Shown here piece by piece: positions 51,265 through 60,311 of a DNA stretch of 64,000 nucleotides. Position 1 is the first letter of the stretch, and every line of letters starts with the position of its first letter. Origin of the DNA: Candidatus Thiothrix anitrata (GTDB lineage Bacteria; Pseudomonadota; Gammaproteobacteria; Thiotrichales; Thiotrichaceae); contig NZ_CP072800.1 of NCBI RefSeq assembly GCF_017901155.1, forward strand, positions 1,639,283-1,703,282. The letters run 5' to 3'. The notes under the pieces are model-generated. The model was given only the letters and a program-made list of their open reading frames with translations. It searched no databases and was not told the origin of the DNA. A program made the translations under genes and the position numbers.

Positions 51265-51467
51265 CAGACAGAGTATGGCATCGTAACTGCTCCCAATGCC
51301 TGCTCATGCCAAATTGCCATAGCTGGGTAACGCTACTGGCAGCAAGGACATGCCCAGCTTACGACGATGGCACACAAGCCGACGTGGATCGTGCTAAAAC
51401 TGAAATACACGCATTCATACAAGAGGATGCAGGCTCAAACCACGAGCAACACCAGCAACCACCGTAA
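51261..51467 (+). CDS. Small Cys-containing protein
   Basis: 68 residues, ATGA overlap. NCSQCLLMPNCHSWVTLLAA and ARTCPAYDDG give four Cys and a His, a possible zinc-binding layout. Unknown. Confidence 0.45.
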   Translation: MTDRVWHRNCSQCLLMPNCHSWVTLLAARTCPAYDDGTQADVDRAKTEIHAFIQEDAGSNHEQHQQPP

Positions 51468-51569
51468 CGTTCCGGTGAACTGAAACCATCAACACCTTAT
51501 AGCCAACAAGGCTGCTGACAGCCTTGCGGGTAATGTTTTGCCTGAAAAAACCAATGGAGGTCAACAACC

Positions 51570-52799
51570 ATGAACATGGTTGCTGTTTTTGATGAAATAA
51601 TCAGACATAAACCTGCTGCATCCGAATGGCTGGCATGGGCTTGCCTGATGCGCCAAACCTTATGCTTCGGCAAGGCTGGGGATGACCTTGCCGACTCAAG
51701 ATTGGAAAAACTCACTGGCTTACGCCGTGATCGCGCCCGTGCAGCGGTGCGTACCGTGGTTGACATGGGTTTGTTCGATTATGCAGGGAAAGGTAAATAT
51801 GGCACGCTGTATCGCATTCCCCAACGCTTCTTAGGTGATGATGGCTATATCGGTTTCAGTAGCAACATCGACGCAAATATTGGTGCAAGCGAAACCGACG
51901 CATACGCAGACATCAGTGCAGACAAAGCCGAAACAAATACCCCAGAACACGGTGAGGCTTACCAAAAGTTGGTGGAAACTAACCGGATGTTGATAGAGGC
52001 TAACCAAGTTTTGGTGAATACCAACCAAAAGTTGGTAGAAACTAACCAAGTTTTGGTAAATGCCTTACCAAGTTTTGGTGAGCAACTTACCAAAACACGG
52101 TTAAATGCTTACCAAGAGTTGGTAACAGACATTAATAAACCTAAACATACTAAAACCACTACAACCCTAAACCTTGACAGTGAGGAACCCTACCCAGAAC
52201 GCTGGCCTGAGCATTGGGATCGGTTAGTGGGTGGGGGTAATGATTTTCAGGCATGGGAGCAATACGCAGCAGCAGCCAATGAGCAACCTGCCCATACCGC
52301 AGTGCCAGAATCGACATTGCCAGCAAAACGGTCAATACCTGCCAGCACAGCCAGTGGCATTACTGCCGAAGCCCTGCAATACCCCGCAGCACTGACCGCC
52401 GACGAGCTTGCCGATGCACCGAAGAAACTGGACGGATTGCACCCCCAAATGGCGCAGGAGGTGTTGGATGCACTGGCATGGAAGATGGCGAATGGGGAAG
52501 TGAAAAAGTCGAACATCGGTTTGTTGGTTTGGTTAGCCAACAGTGCTCGGACAGGGGCATTTGACCGTACACCTGCATTGGAATGGCGCAAGCAGCAGCA
52601 AGAACAGCAGGGCAAGTTGGCTAAAGTCAGTGTGACCGAGTTGAACAACCTTTCCAATGAGATCAAAGCCTTGCAAGCAATTTACAAGGCGGGTGGGATA
52701 GATGATCCAACCTCTTTGGAGGTCATCAATGCCAAAAAAGCAACGTATTTCCAACAGCTTGAGATTTATAAGCTAACCCAACAGGAGACTCATCAGTGA
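51570..52799 (+). CDS. Replication-initiator-like protein with internal iterons
   Basis: 409 residues, RBS TGGAGG 10 nt upstream. N-terminal winged-helix segment (about 1-95): SEWLAWACLMRQTLCFGKAG, LEKLTGLRRDRARAAVRTVV, YAGKGKYGTLYRIPQRF, comparable with phage O-type/plasmid replication proteins. Then a region (about 130-185) rich in LVETN/VLVNTN heptads, a linker, and a helical C-terminus (about 290-400). DNA under the heptads holds eight 13-bp motifs (see repeat). Assignment as Rep protein is inference from plan and iterons. Confidence 0.6.
   Translation: MNMVAVFDEIIRHKPAASEWLAWACLMRQTLCFGKAGDDLADSRLEKLTGLRRDRARAAVRTVVDMGLFDYAGKGKYGTLYRIPQRFLGDDGYIGFSSNIDANIGASETDAYADISADKAETNTPEHGEAYQKLVETNRMLIEANQVLVNTNQKLVETNQVLVNALPSFGEQLTKTRLNAYQELVTDINKPKHTKTTTTLNLDSEEPYPERWPEHWDRLVGGGNDFQAWEQYAAAANEQPAHTAVPESTLPAKRSIPASTASGITAEALQYPAALTADELADAPKKLDGLHPQMAQEVLDALAWKMANGEVKKSNIGLLVWLANSARTGAFDRTPALEWRKQQQEQQGKLAKVSVTELNNLSNEIKALQAIYKAGGIDDPTSLEVINAKKATYFQQLEIYKLTQQETHQ
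51961..52123 (+). repeat. Eight iteron-like repeats, possible replication origin
   Basis: 13-mers ACCAAAAGTTGGT or ACCAAGTTTTGGT begin at 51961, 52003, 52024, 52045, 52067, with weaker ones at 51982, 52089 and 52111. Steps are 21, 21, 21, 21, 22, 22, 22 bp. The three 22-bp steps shift the motif into all reading frames, so the pattern is kept at DNA level. AT-rich DNA follows (52124-52170). Confidence 0.75.
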
Positions 52800-53359
52800 C
52801 TCTTGTTACGGTTTTGTTTGCGCGTCCTGATAGTGTTTACAAAAATTCACAACAGCCGGTTGATGTTTGGGATGCAGAACGTAATGCCTTGAACTGGCAG
52901 GGAGGAACACCCGTTGTAGCGCATCCGCCCTGTCGCGCATGGAGTCAGTTACGCTATTTTGCAAAACCGGTAGCAGGCGAGAAGGAACTGGCGTTATGGG
53001 CAGTTGCGCAAGTCAGGCAATACGGTGGGGTGCTTGAGCATCCAGCCAGATCGCAATTATGGCCTGTAGCTGGCCTTCCCAAACCGTCTGAAAAAGATGA
53101 GTACGGTGGATGGACTTACGAAGCACCGCAAAAGTGGTGGGGACACCGATGCGAAAAACCGACACGCTTTTATATCGTGGGTTGCTCACCAGCCAATATG
53201 CCGGAAGTACCTTTCGTATTAGGTGAGGCGACGCATGTGCAAACATACTCTCACCGCTGTCGGCGCAGACCACAAATTACCCGTGCCGAACGGGAGCATA
53301 CGCCTCCTCGGTTAGCTGAATGGTTAATCACGTTAGCAAGTCGATGCAAAGTTACATAA
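52796..53359 (+). CDS. Phage-type hypothetical protein with PPC motif
   Basis: 187 residues, ATGA overlap with the Rep-like gene. VVAHPPCRAWSQLRYF has the Pro-Pro-Cys of DNA cytosine methyltransferases, but the SAM-binding motif and target domain are not evident, so this may be only a motif match. Later GGVLEHPARSQLWP and WWGHRCEKPTRFYIVG. Similar proteins are common in phage genomes without known role. Confidence 0.5.
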   Translation: MTLVTVLFARPDSVYKNSQQPVDVWDAERNALNWQGGTPVVAHPPCRAWSQLRYFAKPVAGEKELALWAVAQVRQYGGVLEHPARSQLWPVAGLPKPSEKDEYGGWTYEAPQKWWGHRCEKPTRFYIVGCSPANMPEVPFVLGEATHVQTYSHRCRRRPQITRAEREHTPPRLAEWLITLASRCKVT

Positions 53360-53463
53360 CGCAATCAAGGCAAGCTTATTGCTTGAAGGAGATATGGAAA
53401 AAACATCAGCAAATTTGTTATTTTTATTAAGCTATTTTTTGATCAATGCGACGGAGTATAACG

Positions 53464-53985
53464 ATGACAAAATCGAAATTAGTGGGCGCGATTGCCCTTG
53501 CACTGGTAGTGACTGGGTGTGCAACAACTGAAACTGGTAGCAATACACTCATGGGAAGCCCCGTGAACTGGGGAGTTTTTGAGAAAGATATGACTAAGCT
53601 GGTTGACCTTACCGAAGGGTATCAAGGAGAGCCAGCGTACATTCGTATAAACTACGAAAATAAGAATATAGATGGTAGCGTCTTGAAGGTGTGGAATCAC
53701 GATCTATCAACGATGGGGTTAGTGAATGACATTACTTTCGAGAACAGCAAGGATAAATATGCCGCAACGGTAAAACCGGGGAAAACCACGCTTGTGATAC
53801 GTTGCCGACCAGGTTTTGGTGTGGGATCGTCAAGAGAATCTGCGTGGGGAGCACCGAAATCCTTTGAGATTGATTTAAAGCCCGGTTTTCTGTACTCCGC
53901 ACAAGCAGATGAAATCATTGGTGATTGGTGTAACCCTGTTGTTCATGACCGCAAGTTTAACTATAAACCACCGGTAAAAAAATAA
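53464..53985 (+). CDS. Hypothetical lipoprotein
   Basis: 173 residues from ATG 53464 (RBS GGAG). Lipobox ALVVTGC (Cys about 19). The mature part has beta segments (SLRINYENKNIDGS-like stretch, KYAATVKPGKTTLVIRCRPG). No family recognised. Stands alone between the Rep operon and the ProQ gene. Confidence 0.6.
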   Translation: MTKSKLVGAIALALVVTGCATTETGSNTLMGSPVNWGVFEKDMTKLVDLTEGYQGEPAYIRINYENKNIDGSVLKVWNHDLSTMGLVNDITFENSKDKYAATVKPGKTTLVIRCRPGFGVGSSRESAWGAPKSFEIDLKPGFLYSAQADEIIGDWCNPVVHDRKFNYKPPVKK

Positions 53986-54019
53986 TTAGATTCGTGATCC
54001 ATGCGCTAAACTTTGGCGC

Positions 54020-54493
54020 ATGGATCACGTAAACACACCTATATCAAAACGCCCCGTATTGACGCTGAAAAGCAGAAAGACACCGCTGCGTGTCGATGAC
54101 GCGCCATTGCCTGAGCCTGTCCCAATGCCGCCACAAACACCACCAAATAACGCTTCTGATAGACCTTCTGACGCAGCGGCAACCGCGTTATCCGATTGGT
54201 TATCTCAGCATTCGAGTGTCTGGCAAGACTTCCAGCCATTGAGTATTGGTGTTGTCAGCGAGGTGTACCGGTTGCTTGAAATGCACGGTATGCAGGCGGC
54301 ATGGTCAAAACGTGCTATTCATAAAACATTGTTCTGGCACACGACTCGGACACAATATGTGGAAAATATACAGCAGGGAACCCACCGTTTTAGCTTAGAT
54401 GGGCAGATTGCGGGGGAGATCAGCACCGCGCAGCGAGAGTACGCCGAAAACCAATTAAAGCGCAAAAATCATCACAGAAGGGGGAAAAAATAG
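54020..54493 (+). CDS. ProQ/FinO-domain protein
   Basis: 157 residues. A flexible N-terminal region (1-60) is followed by the ProQ/FinO fold: LSIGVVSEVYRLLEMHGMQ, then AIHKTLFWHTTRTQYVENIQ and HRFSLDGQIAGEIS, and a Lys/Arg-rich C-terminal tail. RNA chaperone; F FinO uses this fold to repress transfer. A plausible RNA-level regulator of this element's tra genes. Confidence 0.85.
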   Translation: MDHVNTPISKRPVLTLKSRKTPLRVDDAPLPEPVPMPPQTPPNNASDRPSDAAATALSDWLSQHSSVWQDFQPLSIGVVSEVYRLLEMHGMQAAWSKRAIHKTLFWHTTRTQYVENIQQGTHRFSLDGQIAGEISTAQREYAENQLKRKNHHRRGKK

Positions 54494-54598
54494 CTATCCA
54501 GTCTATCCTTGAAGTAAGGGATATAGGGTAGGTTTGGATACAACATGCACATCATTTAAATCGTGGGTAAAAATGCTCCACTTTTGAGGATTTTGTGT

Positions 54599-55504
54599 AT
54601 GGAATTACGATCATTGGATGATTTATTGGTGTTGTACATTAAGGAGCGTATGCCATCAGACGACATGGTGCGTCAGTTAGAAGTTGTCATTCGGTCACTG
54701 CGTAGCTTTACCCGTAGTAGTCTGTTAGATGAGTTGACGCGAGAGGCATTGTTTGGGTGGCGGGATCATCTGTTGAAAGAGCGTCAGGTTGCTGTTGCCA
54801 CATGGAATAACTACCTACGACATCTGAAGGTGTTGATTAACTTCGCTAAAGACAGTGGAGTTTTGGATTTTAGCCTTAATGGTGTCAAGTCTTTACCTGA
54901 TTACAAACGAGGTGTTCGGGTACTCAATGATTCCCACATCCAGCGTATTATTGGGTGGTTGCGTCACCCAGAACAGGAGGCTATGCCCGGTTGGTTTTGG
55001 GAGTCTGTATGCAAGATGCTGTATTACAGTGGAATGCGCCGTCGACAGTTAGTTGGTCTGTGCTGGCGTGACATTGATCAAGGGGAGGGTGTTATTAGGT
55101 TGGATGCGGACAGTAGCAAAACAAAGAGGGCGTGGAGCATCCCTATGACTCAACCATTGAGTAGTGTGCTTGCTGATGTCCATCGGATGACTAGAGCAAT
55201 AAATAAGCCTTGCAACCCTAACGATCAGGTGTTTAATATCACCCTGTTTAACGAGCGTTATCACGGTCGGCGAATGACGGTTGATCATGTATCAGCCGCA
55301 TTCCGGCGTATCCGTGAAAAAACAGGTGTGGACGTGAGTGCGCATCGGTTTCGTCATACGTTTGCGTCACAACTAGCAAAGCAAGGCCGGATTAGGGAGT
55401 TGCAACAGGTGCTTGGGCATAGGGATGTGCGTACCACGCTGGGGTATGTACAGCCTGATATGAAAGGCATGAGTGAATTGATGTCGGGATTGAGCACGAT
55501 TTAA
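54599..55504 (+). CDS. int: Tyrosine recombinase/integrase
   Basis: 301 residues from ATG 54599 (RBS GAGGA). SAM-like N-terminal domain (about 1-95), then the catalytic domain: R147 (SGMRRRQLVGL), K in SSKTKRAW, H249/R252 (SAHRFRHTFAS), H274 (VLGHRDVRTTLGY) and nucleophile Y283. Integrase of the element; it lies 225 bp from the 3' end of tRNA-Thr, its likely attachment site. Confidence 0.93.
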   Translation: MELRSLDDLLVLYIKERMPSDDMVRQLEVVIRSLRSFTRSSLLDELTREALFGWRDHLLKERQVAVATWNNYLRHLKVLINFAKDSGVLDFSLNGVKSLPDYKRGVRVLNDSHIQRIIGWLRHPEQEAMPGWFWESVCKMLYYSGMRRRQLVGLCWRDIDQGEGVIRLDADSSKTKRAWSIPMTQPLSSVLADVHRMTRAINKPCNPNDQVFNITLFNERYHGRRMTVDHVSAAFRRIREKTGVDVSAHRFRHTFASQLAKQGRIRELQQVLGHRDVRTTLGYVQPDMKGMSELMSGLSTI

Positions 55505-55512
55505 TGCCATTG

Positions 55513-55540
55513 GCTAAGTGCTGCGTCAGTGGCACTTAGC
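55513..55540. terminator. Hairpin after the integrase gene
   Basis: 9-bp arms GCTAAGTGC / GCACTTAGC, 10-nt loop, 9 nt after the integrase stop. No strong T tract. Confidence 0.45.
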
Positions 55541-55604
55541 TTCTAATCAAAGAAAATCAGCTCAAGGTGTAGAAATGAATGGGCTAGTTAGCCTAATATA
55601 GTGG

Positions 55605-55641
55605 GCTGACACACGCTACCCTGGAAAGTTCGTGTGTCAGC
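55605..55641. repeat. Inverted repeat between integrase and tRNA
   Basis: Perfect 11-bp arms GCTGACACACG / CGTGTGTCAGC separated by 15 nt. Its position between int and the tRNA suggests an attachment-site accessory element or excision-factor site. Confidence 0.45.
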
Positions 55642-55729
55642 TATCGGAGGTACTATCTGCCTCAGTTTATAGTTTTACGTCGTCATAGGCAATTAAACAG
55701 AATCTCATGTTAATTACCTTTTCGTAATT

Positions 55730-55805
<76 letters not shown>

Positions 55806-55967
55806 TAAGAGAGGCGAATTCTATACAAAGGTTTTTTTCTTGGCAAGTATTTTCCGTTAATCAGTCGATGAACGGTGTTGAAATTTTTTATCTTGAGGAT
55901 TTCCGTTCTCGCTTGCTTTGTGTCATAAAGACGTGATTACCAAAACCACTTCCCACCAAAGGAGATA

Positions 55968-57881
55968 ATGATGCCGGATAACGCACAAGCGAATGATCCC
56001 CAAGCAGGAATCAATACCTTAGGGTTTGCCTCTGTTGCCAAGGAAATGCAGGAAAACTTCAAACAAGTTGAAGAAATCATGGCAGGTTTCAGCAAAGCGC
56101 ATGAAGGGATGCAACTCGACCCCTTTAATCTGAAACAGGCTTACAGCGACTGGATGGAAGCTGTTGCCAAAAATCCCGAAAAACTCATTGAAACCAATAT
56201 GGCCTTTTGGCAAAAGTCGATGGAACTGACTCAGCAAGCCATGCAAAGCTTCATGAGCGGTCAACCGGCTGCCAAGGTATTTGAAACCCCCAAATCCGAC
56301 CGCCGTTTTAGCCACGAAGACTGGGAAAACAAACCTGCATTTGATGTGATCAAACAGACTTACCTGCTGGTGTCTGACTGGACGCGCAAAGTCGTCGCCT
56401 CCGCTGAAGGCTTGGATGACCATACCGCCGAGCGCGTCAAGTTTTTCACCGAACGCAGCCTCGATGCGATGTCACCAACCAATTTTGCCCTGACCAATCC
56501 GGCAGTGTTGGAAAAAATCCGTAATACCAAAGGCGCAAATCTGGTACACGGCCTGAAAAACATGCTGGAAGATTTGGAAGCAGGCAACGGGCAATTACGG
56601 ATTCGCATGACCGATACCAAAGCCTTCAAGCTAGGTGAAAACGTCGCCGTTACCCCCGGAAAAGTCGTGTTCCAGAACAAGATGTTCCAGTTGATCCAAT
56701 ATACGCCCAGCACAGAAACTGTCTTGAAACGCCCGCTGTTGATCGTACCGCCTTGGATTAATAAGTTTTACATTCTGGACTTGCAGCCGAAAAACTCCAT
56801 GCTCAAATGGCTGGTGGATCAAGGGCATACCGTCTACGTCATGTCATGGGTCAACCCTGATGAAACCTATGTGGATACCGGCTTTGAAGACTACATTCAC
56901 GCGGTTATCAAGGCGATGGATGCGGTGCAATACGATAGCGGCGAACCCGAATTGAACATGATTGGCTACTGCATCGGCGGTACTTTGCTGTCGTCCACCT
57001 TGGCTTACTTGAAAAGCCAAGGCGATACCCGCGTTAAGAGCGCCACTTTCTTCACCACCATGCTGGATTTCTCGGAGCCGGGTGAATTAGGTGTGTTTAT
57101 CGACGAAGCGCAGATCAGTAACCTTGAAGCACAGATGCAGGAACAGGGTTACATGGATGGCAGCACCATGTCAGGCGCGTTCAACCTATTGCGGGCGAAT
57201 GATTTGATTTGGTCGTTCTACGTGAATAACTACTTGCTGGGCAATGACCCGCGTCCGTTCGACTTGCTGTACTGGAATTCGGATTCAACCCGGATGCCGG
57301 TGAAAATGCACTCGTGGTATCTGCGCAACCTCTACAAAGACAACAAACTGTGCCAACCCAAAGCCCTGAGTGTGGACGGCGTGGAATTGGATTTGGGTAC
57401 GATTGACGTACCGGCGTGCTTCATTTCCACTATCGAAGACCACATTGCGCCGTGGAAATCCACCTATTCTGGTGCGCGGTTGTTTGGTGGTGATGTGCGC
57501 TTTATTTTGGGCGGCTCCGGGCACATTGCCGGTATCGTGAACCCTCCTGCTGCCAACAAATACAACTACCGCGTCAGCAACGAATTGCCGGAAAGTGCTG
57601 ATACTTGGTTAGCCAACACGCAAGTGAATGCCGGTTCTTGGTGGCCGGAATGGGATAGCTGGGTACGTGCGCTGGCGAATAATGAACAGGTTGATGCGCG
57701 TCAGCCGGGTGCTGGCAAACTCGCAGCGATTGAAAATGCGCCGGGTACTTACGTCAAATGCCGTTTGGGTGAACCGACACCGGTACTAGAGCCGACGGTG
57801 CTGCCGGATTCAGTTTCGCCGTCACCCATCACCCCCCAACCACCTCTCCCCAAAAAGGCGAAGGGTAGCAAGAAAAAATAA
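55968..57881 (+). CDS. phaC: Class I polyhydroxyalkanoate synthase PhaC
   Basis: 637 residues, RBS AAAGGAG. N-terminal PhaC_N domain (DPFNLKQAYSDWMEAVAKNP, FWQKSMELTQQAM). Lipase-type box GYCIGGTLL with catalytic C335, followed later by the Asp/His of the alpha/beta hydrolase (TIEDHIAPWKS, GGSGHIAGIVN). It polymerises 3-hydroxyacyl-CoA to PHA granules. No phaE partner is needed for class I. Pro/Lys tail at the end. Confidence 0.95.
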   Translation: MMPDNAQANDPQAGINTLGFASVAKEMQENFKQVEEIMAGFSKAHEGMQLDPFNLKQAYSDWMEAVAKNPEKLIETNMAFWQKSMELTQQAMQSFMSGQPAAKVFETPKSDRRFSHEDWENKPAFDVIKQTYLLVSDWTRKVVASAEGLDDHTAERVKFFTERSLDAMSPTNFALTNPAVLEKIRNTKGANLVHGLKNMLEDLEAGNGQLRIRMTDTKAFKLGENVAVTPGKVVFQNKMFQLIQYTPSTETVLKRPLLIVPPWINKFYILDLQPKNSMLKWLVDQGHTVYVMSWVNPDETYVDTGFEDYIHAVIKAMDAVQYDSGEPELNMIGYCIGGTLLSSTLAYLKSQGDTRVKSATFFTTMLDFSEPGELGVFIDEAQISNLEAQMQEQGYMDGSTMSGAFNLLRANDLIWSFYVNNYLLGNDPRPFDLLYWNSDSTRMPVKMHSWYLRNLYKDNKLCQPKALSVDGVELDLGTIDVPACFISTIEDHIAPWKSTYSGARLFGGDVRFILGGSGHIAGIVNPPAANKYNYRVSNELPESADTWLANTQVNAGSWWPEWDSWVRALANNEQVDARQPGAGKLAAIENAPGTYVKCRLGEPTPVLEPTVLPDSVSPSPITPQPPLPKKAKGSKKK

Positions 57882-57901
57882 CCTCTTAGCCCCTCTCTAG
57901 C

Positions 57902-58666
57902 TTACTCGCGGGTTTGGAACTTCCGACCCGCGAACGCCGCCAACATCCCCCGCAAAATATTCATCTCACTCACCGTCACCCCTGCCCGCCCGAACAGCCG
58001 CCGCATCCGCCGCATCAGCAAGCGCGGGTTTTCAGGGTCAAGAAAGCGGGTAGCAATCATCGACTGTTCCAAATGCGTGTAAAAGCTTTCCATAGACTCT
58101 GCACTGGCTAAGGCATCATCTGGGTCAGATGGCGTCAATTCACTGGGCGTTGCCAAGCGCACTGCCGTTGCACATTCGTAAGCCATCACTTGAATCGCCA
58201 TTGCAATATTCAGCGACAAAAAGTCGAATGCCATCGGAATATGCACCAAGGTATTGCAGTGATCGAGCTCTTCATTGGTCAAGCCGGTGCGTTCGCGTCC
58301 GAAGACCAACGCGATTTTCTGCTGTGGCAAATGTTCGGCAACGAATACGCCACATTCCCGCGAATCCATCTGCGGCCATTGCAGGGTGCGTTCGGAACGC
58401 GCACTCGTGCCGATCACAATGTGGCAATCTGCCACCGCTTCTTGCAAGGTCGGCACAATTCTTGCTTGTTCCACAATGTCATTCGCGCCGGATGCTAATG
58501 CCCACGTGTCTTGGGAATACGGTTTGCGCGGGGCAACTAGGCGTAAATCTTTAATCCCCATGACTTTCATGGCACGGGCTGCTGAGCCGATATTGCCGGG
58601 GTGCGAGGTTTCCACCATGACGATGCACAAATTTTGTAGAGCGGTGTAAGGCACGGATGTATCCAT
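57902..58666 (-). CDS. trmJ: tRNA (Cm32/Um32) methyltransferase TrmJ
   Basis: 254 residues. SPOUT motifs: VETSHPGNIGSAARAMKVMG (motif 1), IALVFGRERTGLTNEELDHC (motif 2), IPMAFDFLSLNIAMAIQVMAYE (motif 3). 2'-O-methylates position 32 of certain tRNAs with SAM. Convergent with phaC. Confidence 0.93.
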   Translation of the reverse strand: MDTSVPYTALQNLCIVMVETSHPGNIGSAARAMKVMGIKDLRLVAPRKPYSQDTWALASGANDIVEQARIVPTLQEAVADCHIVIGTSARSERTLQWPQMDSRECGVFVAEHLPQQKIALVFGRERTGLTNEELDHCNTLVHIPMAFDFLSLNIAMAIQVMAYECATAVRLATPSELTPSDPDDALASAESMESFYTHLEQSMIATRFLDPENPRLLMRRMRRLFGRAGVTVSEMNILRGMLAAFAGRKFQTRE

Positions 58667-58751
58667 TCAGTGTTTTGTAAAGTAGGCATTATGCTATAGT
58701 CTTTGAGGCAATATGACCAATAAATGAATCAGTTGGAGAGGAGTTTTACGA

Positions 58752-60269
58752 ATGCAAAAAAAGTTTATGCAATCCACAGTGCTAGTGATGCTGTTAATGG
58801 CATTGCCGGGTTTGGCAATGGCGAGTGATAGTGGCCTAGAAGCGTTTTTTGGTACGCTAAATGGTTGGTTGTCGACCGTTATTTTCTTTGATGTGTTTCC
58901 GGGTGAACCTGAAATGCCCTTCATTGTGGCATGGCTGATCGTTGGGGCAGTGTTTTTGACGATACGCTTTAGCTTTGTGAATTTACGCATGATGGGACAT
59001 GCCTTTGCAGTGTTGCGCGGGAAGTACCGCACCAAAGACGATAAGGGTGAGGTGACATCGTTTCAGGCGTTGAGCACCGCTTTGTCCGCTACCGTGGGTT
59101 TGGGAAATATTGCTGGTGTTGCGATTGCGATTTCCATCGGTGGGCCTGGCGCGGTATTTTGGATGATTGTCGCAGGTTTTCTGGGAATGAGTACCAAGTT
59201 TACCGAGGCAACCTTGGCGCAAATGTATCGCGAAGTGCGTCCTGACGGGCGTTTAATGGGCGGCGCAATGGAATACCTGTCGAAAGGCTTTGCTGAAAAA
59301 GGCATGGTTGGCATCGGTAAATTCCTTGCGGTTATGTTTGCGGTGTTCGCGATTTTCGGCTCCTTCGGCGCGGGTAGTGCTTTCCAAGTCAGCCAATCAT
59401 TGGGTGCAGTTAAAGATCAGATTCCGTTTTTTGCGGAAATGCCGATTGCTTACGGTATTTTGATGGCGGTGTTGACGGGCTTGGTTATTATTGGTGGTTT
59501 GCGTCGTATTGCACAGACTGCTGAAGCGATTGTGCCGACAATGGTGATTGTGTATTTACTGGCGTGTTTGTGGATTATCTTGAACAACATCAGTGGTGTA
59601 CCGGATGCACTGTCGAAAATTTTCGTTGAAGCCTTTTCACCGATTGCAGTTGCGGGCGGGATTGTTGGTGCGATTGTGCAGGGCTTTAAACGGGCGGCAT
59701 TTTCCAGTGAGGCCGGTTTGGGTTCAGCGGCGATTGTGCATTCCACTGCTTCCGTGAAATACCCAGTGCGTCAAGGTATGGTGGCTTTGTATGAGCCGTT
59801 CATTGATACCGTCATCATTTGTACCATGACGGCGTTGGTGATTATTTTGACGGGTGTTTATAACTCGCCGGAAACTGAGGCGATTCGTGCAGCGAAAGAA
59901 GGTGCGGCATTGACAGCCGTTGCGTTCAGGACTGTCGCGGATTGGTTCCCGATTATTCTCACCTTGTCAGTATTCCTGTTTGCATACAGTACCATGATTG
60001 CATGGTCGTACTACGGTGAACGTTGCTGGGTGTATTTATTTGGGGAAAAGCTTTCCATCATTTACAAGGTGATGTTCTTGTTATTCATTGTCTTGGCATC
60101 GGTGGTCAGCGCGGCGAACATGCTGGATTTCACCGATTTGCTGGTATTGGCAATGGCTTTCCCGAATCTGATCGGTTTGTATTTGCTCAGTGGTAAAGTG
60201 CGCTCTGCATTGAACGACTACACAAGCAAACTTAAAAGTGGTGAGTTAGATCGCGAAGCACTACGTTAA
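58752..60269 (+). CDS. Sodium:alanine symporter (AGCS family)
   Basis: 505 residues, about eleven membrane helices, RBS GGAGAGG. ALSTALSATVGLGNIAGVAIAI, GAVFWMIVAGFLGMSTKFTE and FKRAAFSSEAGLGSAAI are the AGCS signatures. It takes up alanine or glycine with Na+. Signal-like N-terminal segment (LVMLLMALPGLAMA). Ends at a bidirectional terminator. Confidence 0.93.
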   Translation: MQKKFMQSTVLVMLLMALPGLAMASDSGLEAFFGTLNGWLSTVIFFDVFPGEPEMPFIVAWLIVGAVFLTIRFSFVNLRMMGHAFAVLRGKYRTKDDKGEVTSFQALSTALSATVGLGNIAGVAIAISIGGPGAVFWMIVAGFLGMSTKFTEATLAQMYREVRPDGRLMGGAMEYLSKGFAEKGMVGIGKFLAVMFAVFAIFGSFGAGSAFQVSQSLGAVKDQIPFFAEMPIAYGILMAVLTGLVIIGGLRRIAQTAEAIVPTMVIVYLLACLWIILNNISGVPDALSKIFVEAFSPIAVAGGIVGAIVQGFKRAAFSSEAGLGSAAIVHSTASVKYPVRQGMVALYEPFIDTVIICTMTALVIILTGVYNSPETEAIRAAKEGAALTAVAFRTVADWFPIILTLSVFLFAYSTMIAWSYYGERCWVYLFGEKLSIIYKVMFLLFIVLASVVSAANMLDFTDLLVLAMAFPNLIGLYLLSGKVRSALNDYTSKLKSGELDREALR

Positions 60270-60280
60270 TTTGCTTCCAA

Positions 60281-60310
60281 AAGGTGCGTAATCATGGGGT
60301 TACGCACCTT
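60281..60310. terminator. Bidirectional terminator
   Basis: 11-bp arms AAGGTGCGTAA / TTACGCACCTT, 8-nt loop, between the convergent symporter and crcB genes, with A- and T-rich flanks. Confidence 0.8.
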
Positions 60311-60311
60311 T

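Noticed and set aside
51950..52080. Heptad repeats as a plain coiled coil
   Set aside because: Protein heptads do exist here, but the DNA motif persists after the reading frame shifts (22-bp steps), so the coil alone does not explain the pattern. A dual role remains possible.
51961..52123. CRISPR array
   Set aside because: Repeats are 13 bp with 8-9 bp spacers, lie inside a coding frame and no cas gene is present. They fit iterons.
52796..53359. DNA cytosine methyltransferase
   Set aside because: Only a PPC motif is visible. The SAM-binding FxGxG motif and other conserved blocks are missing.
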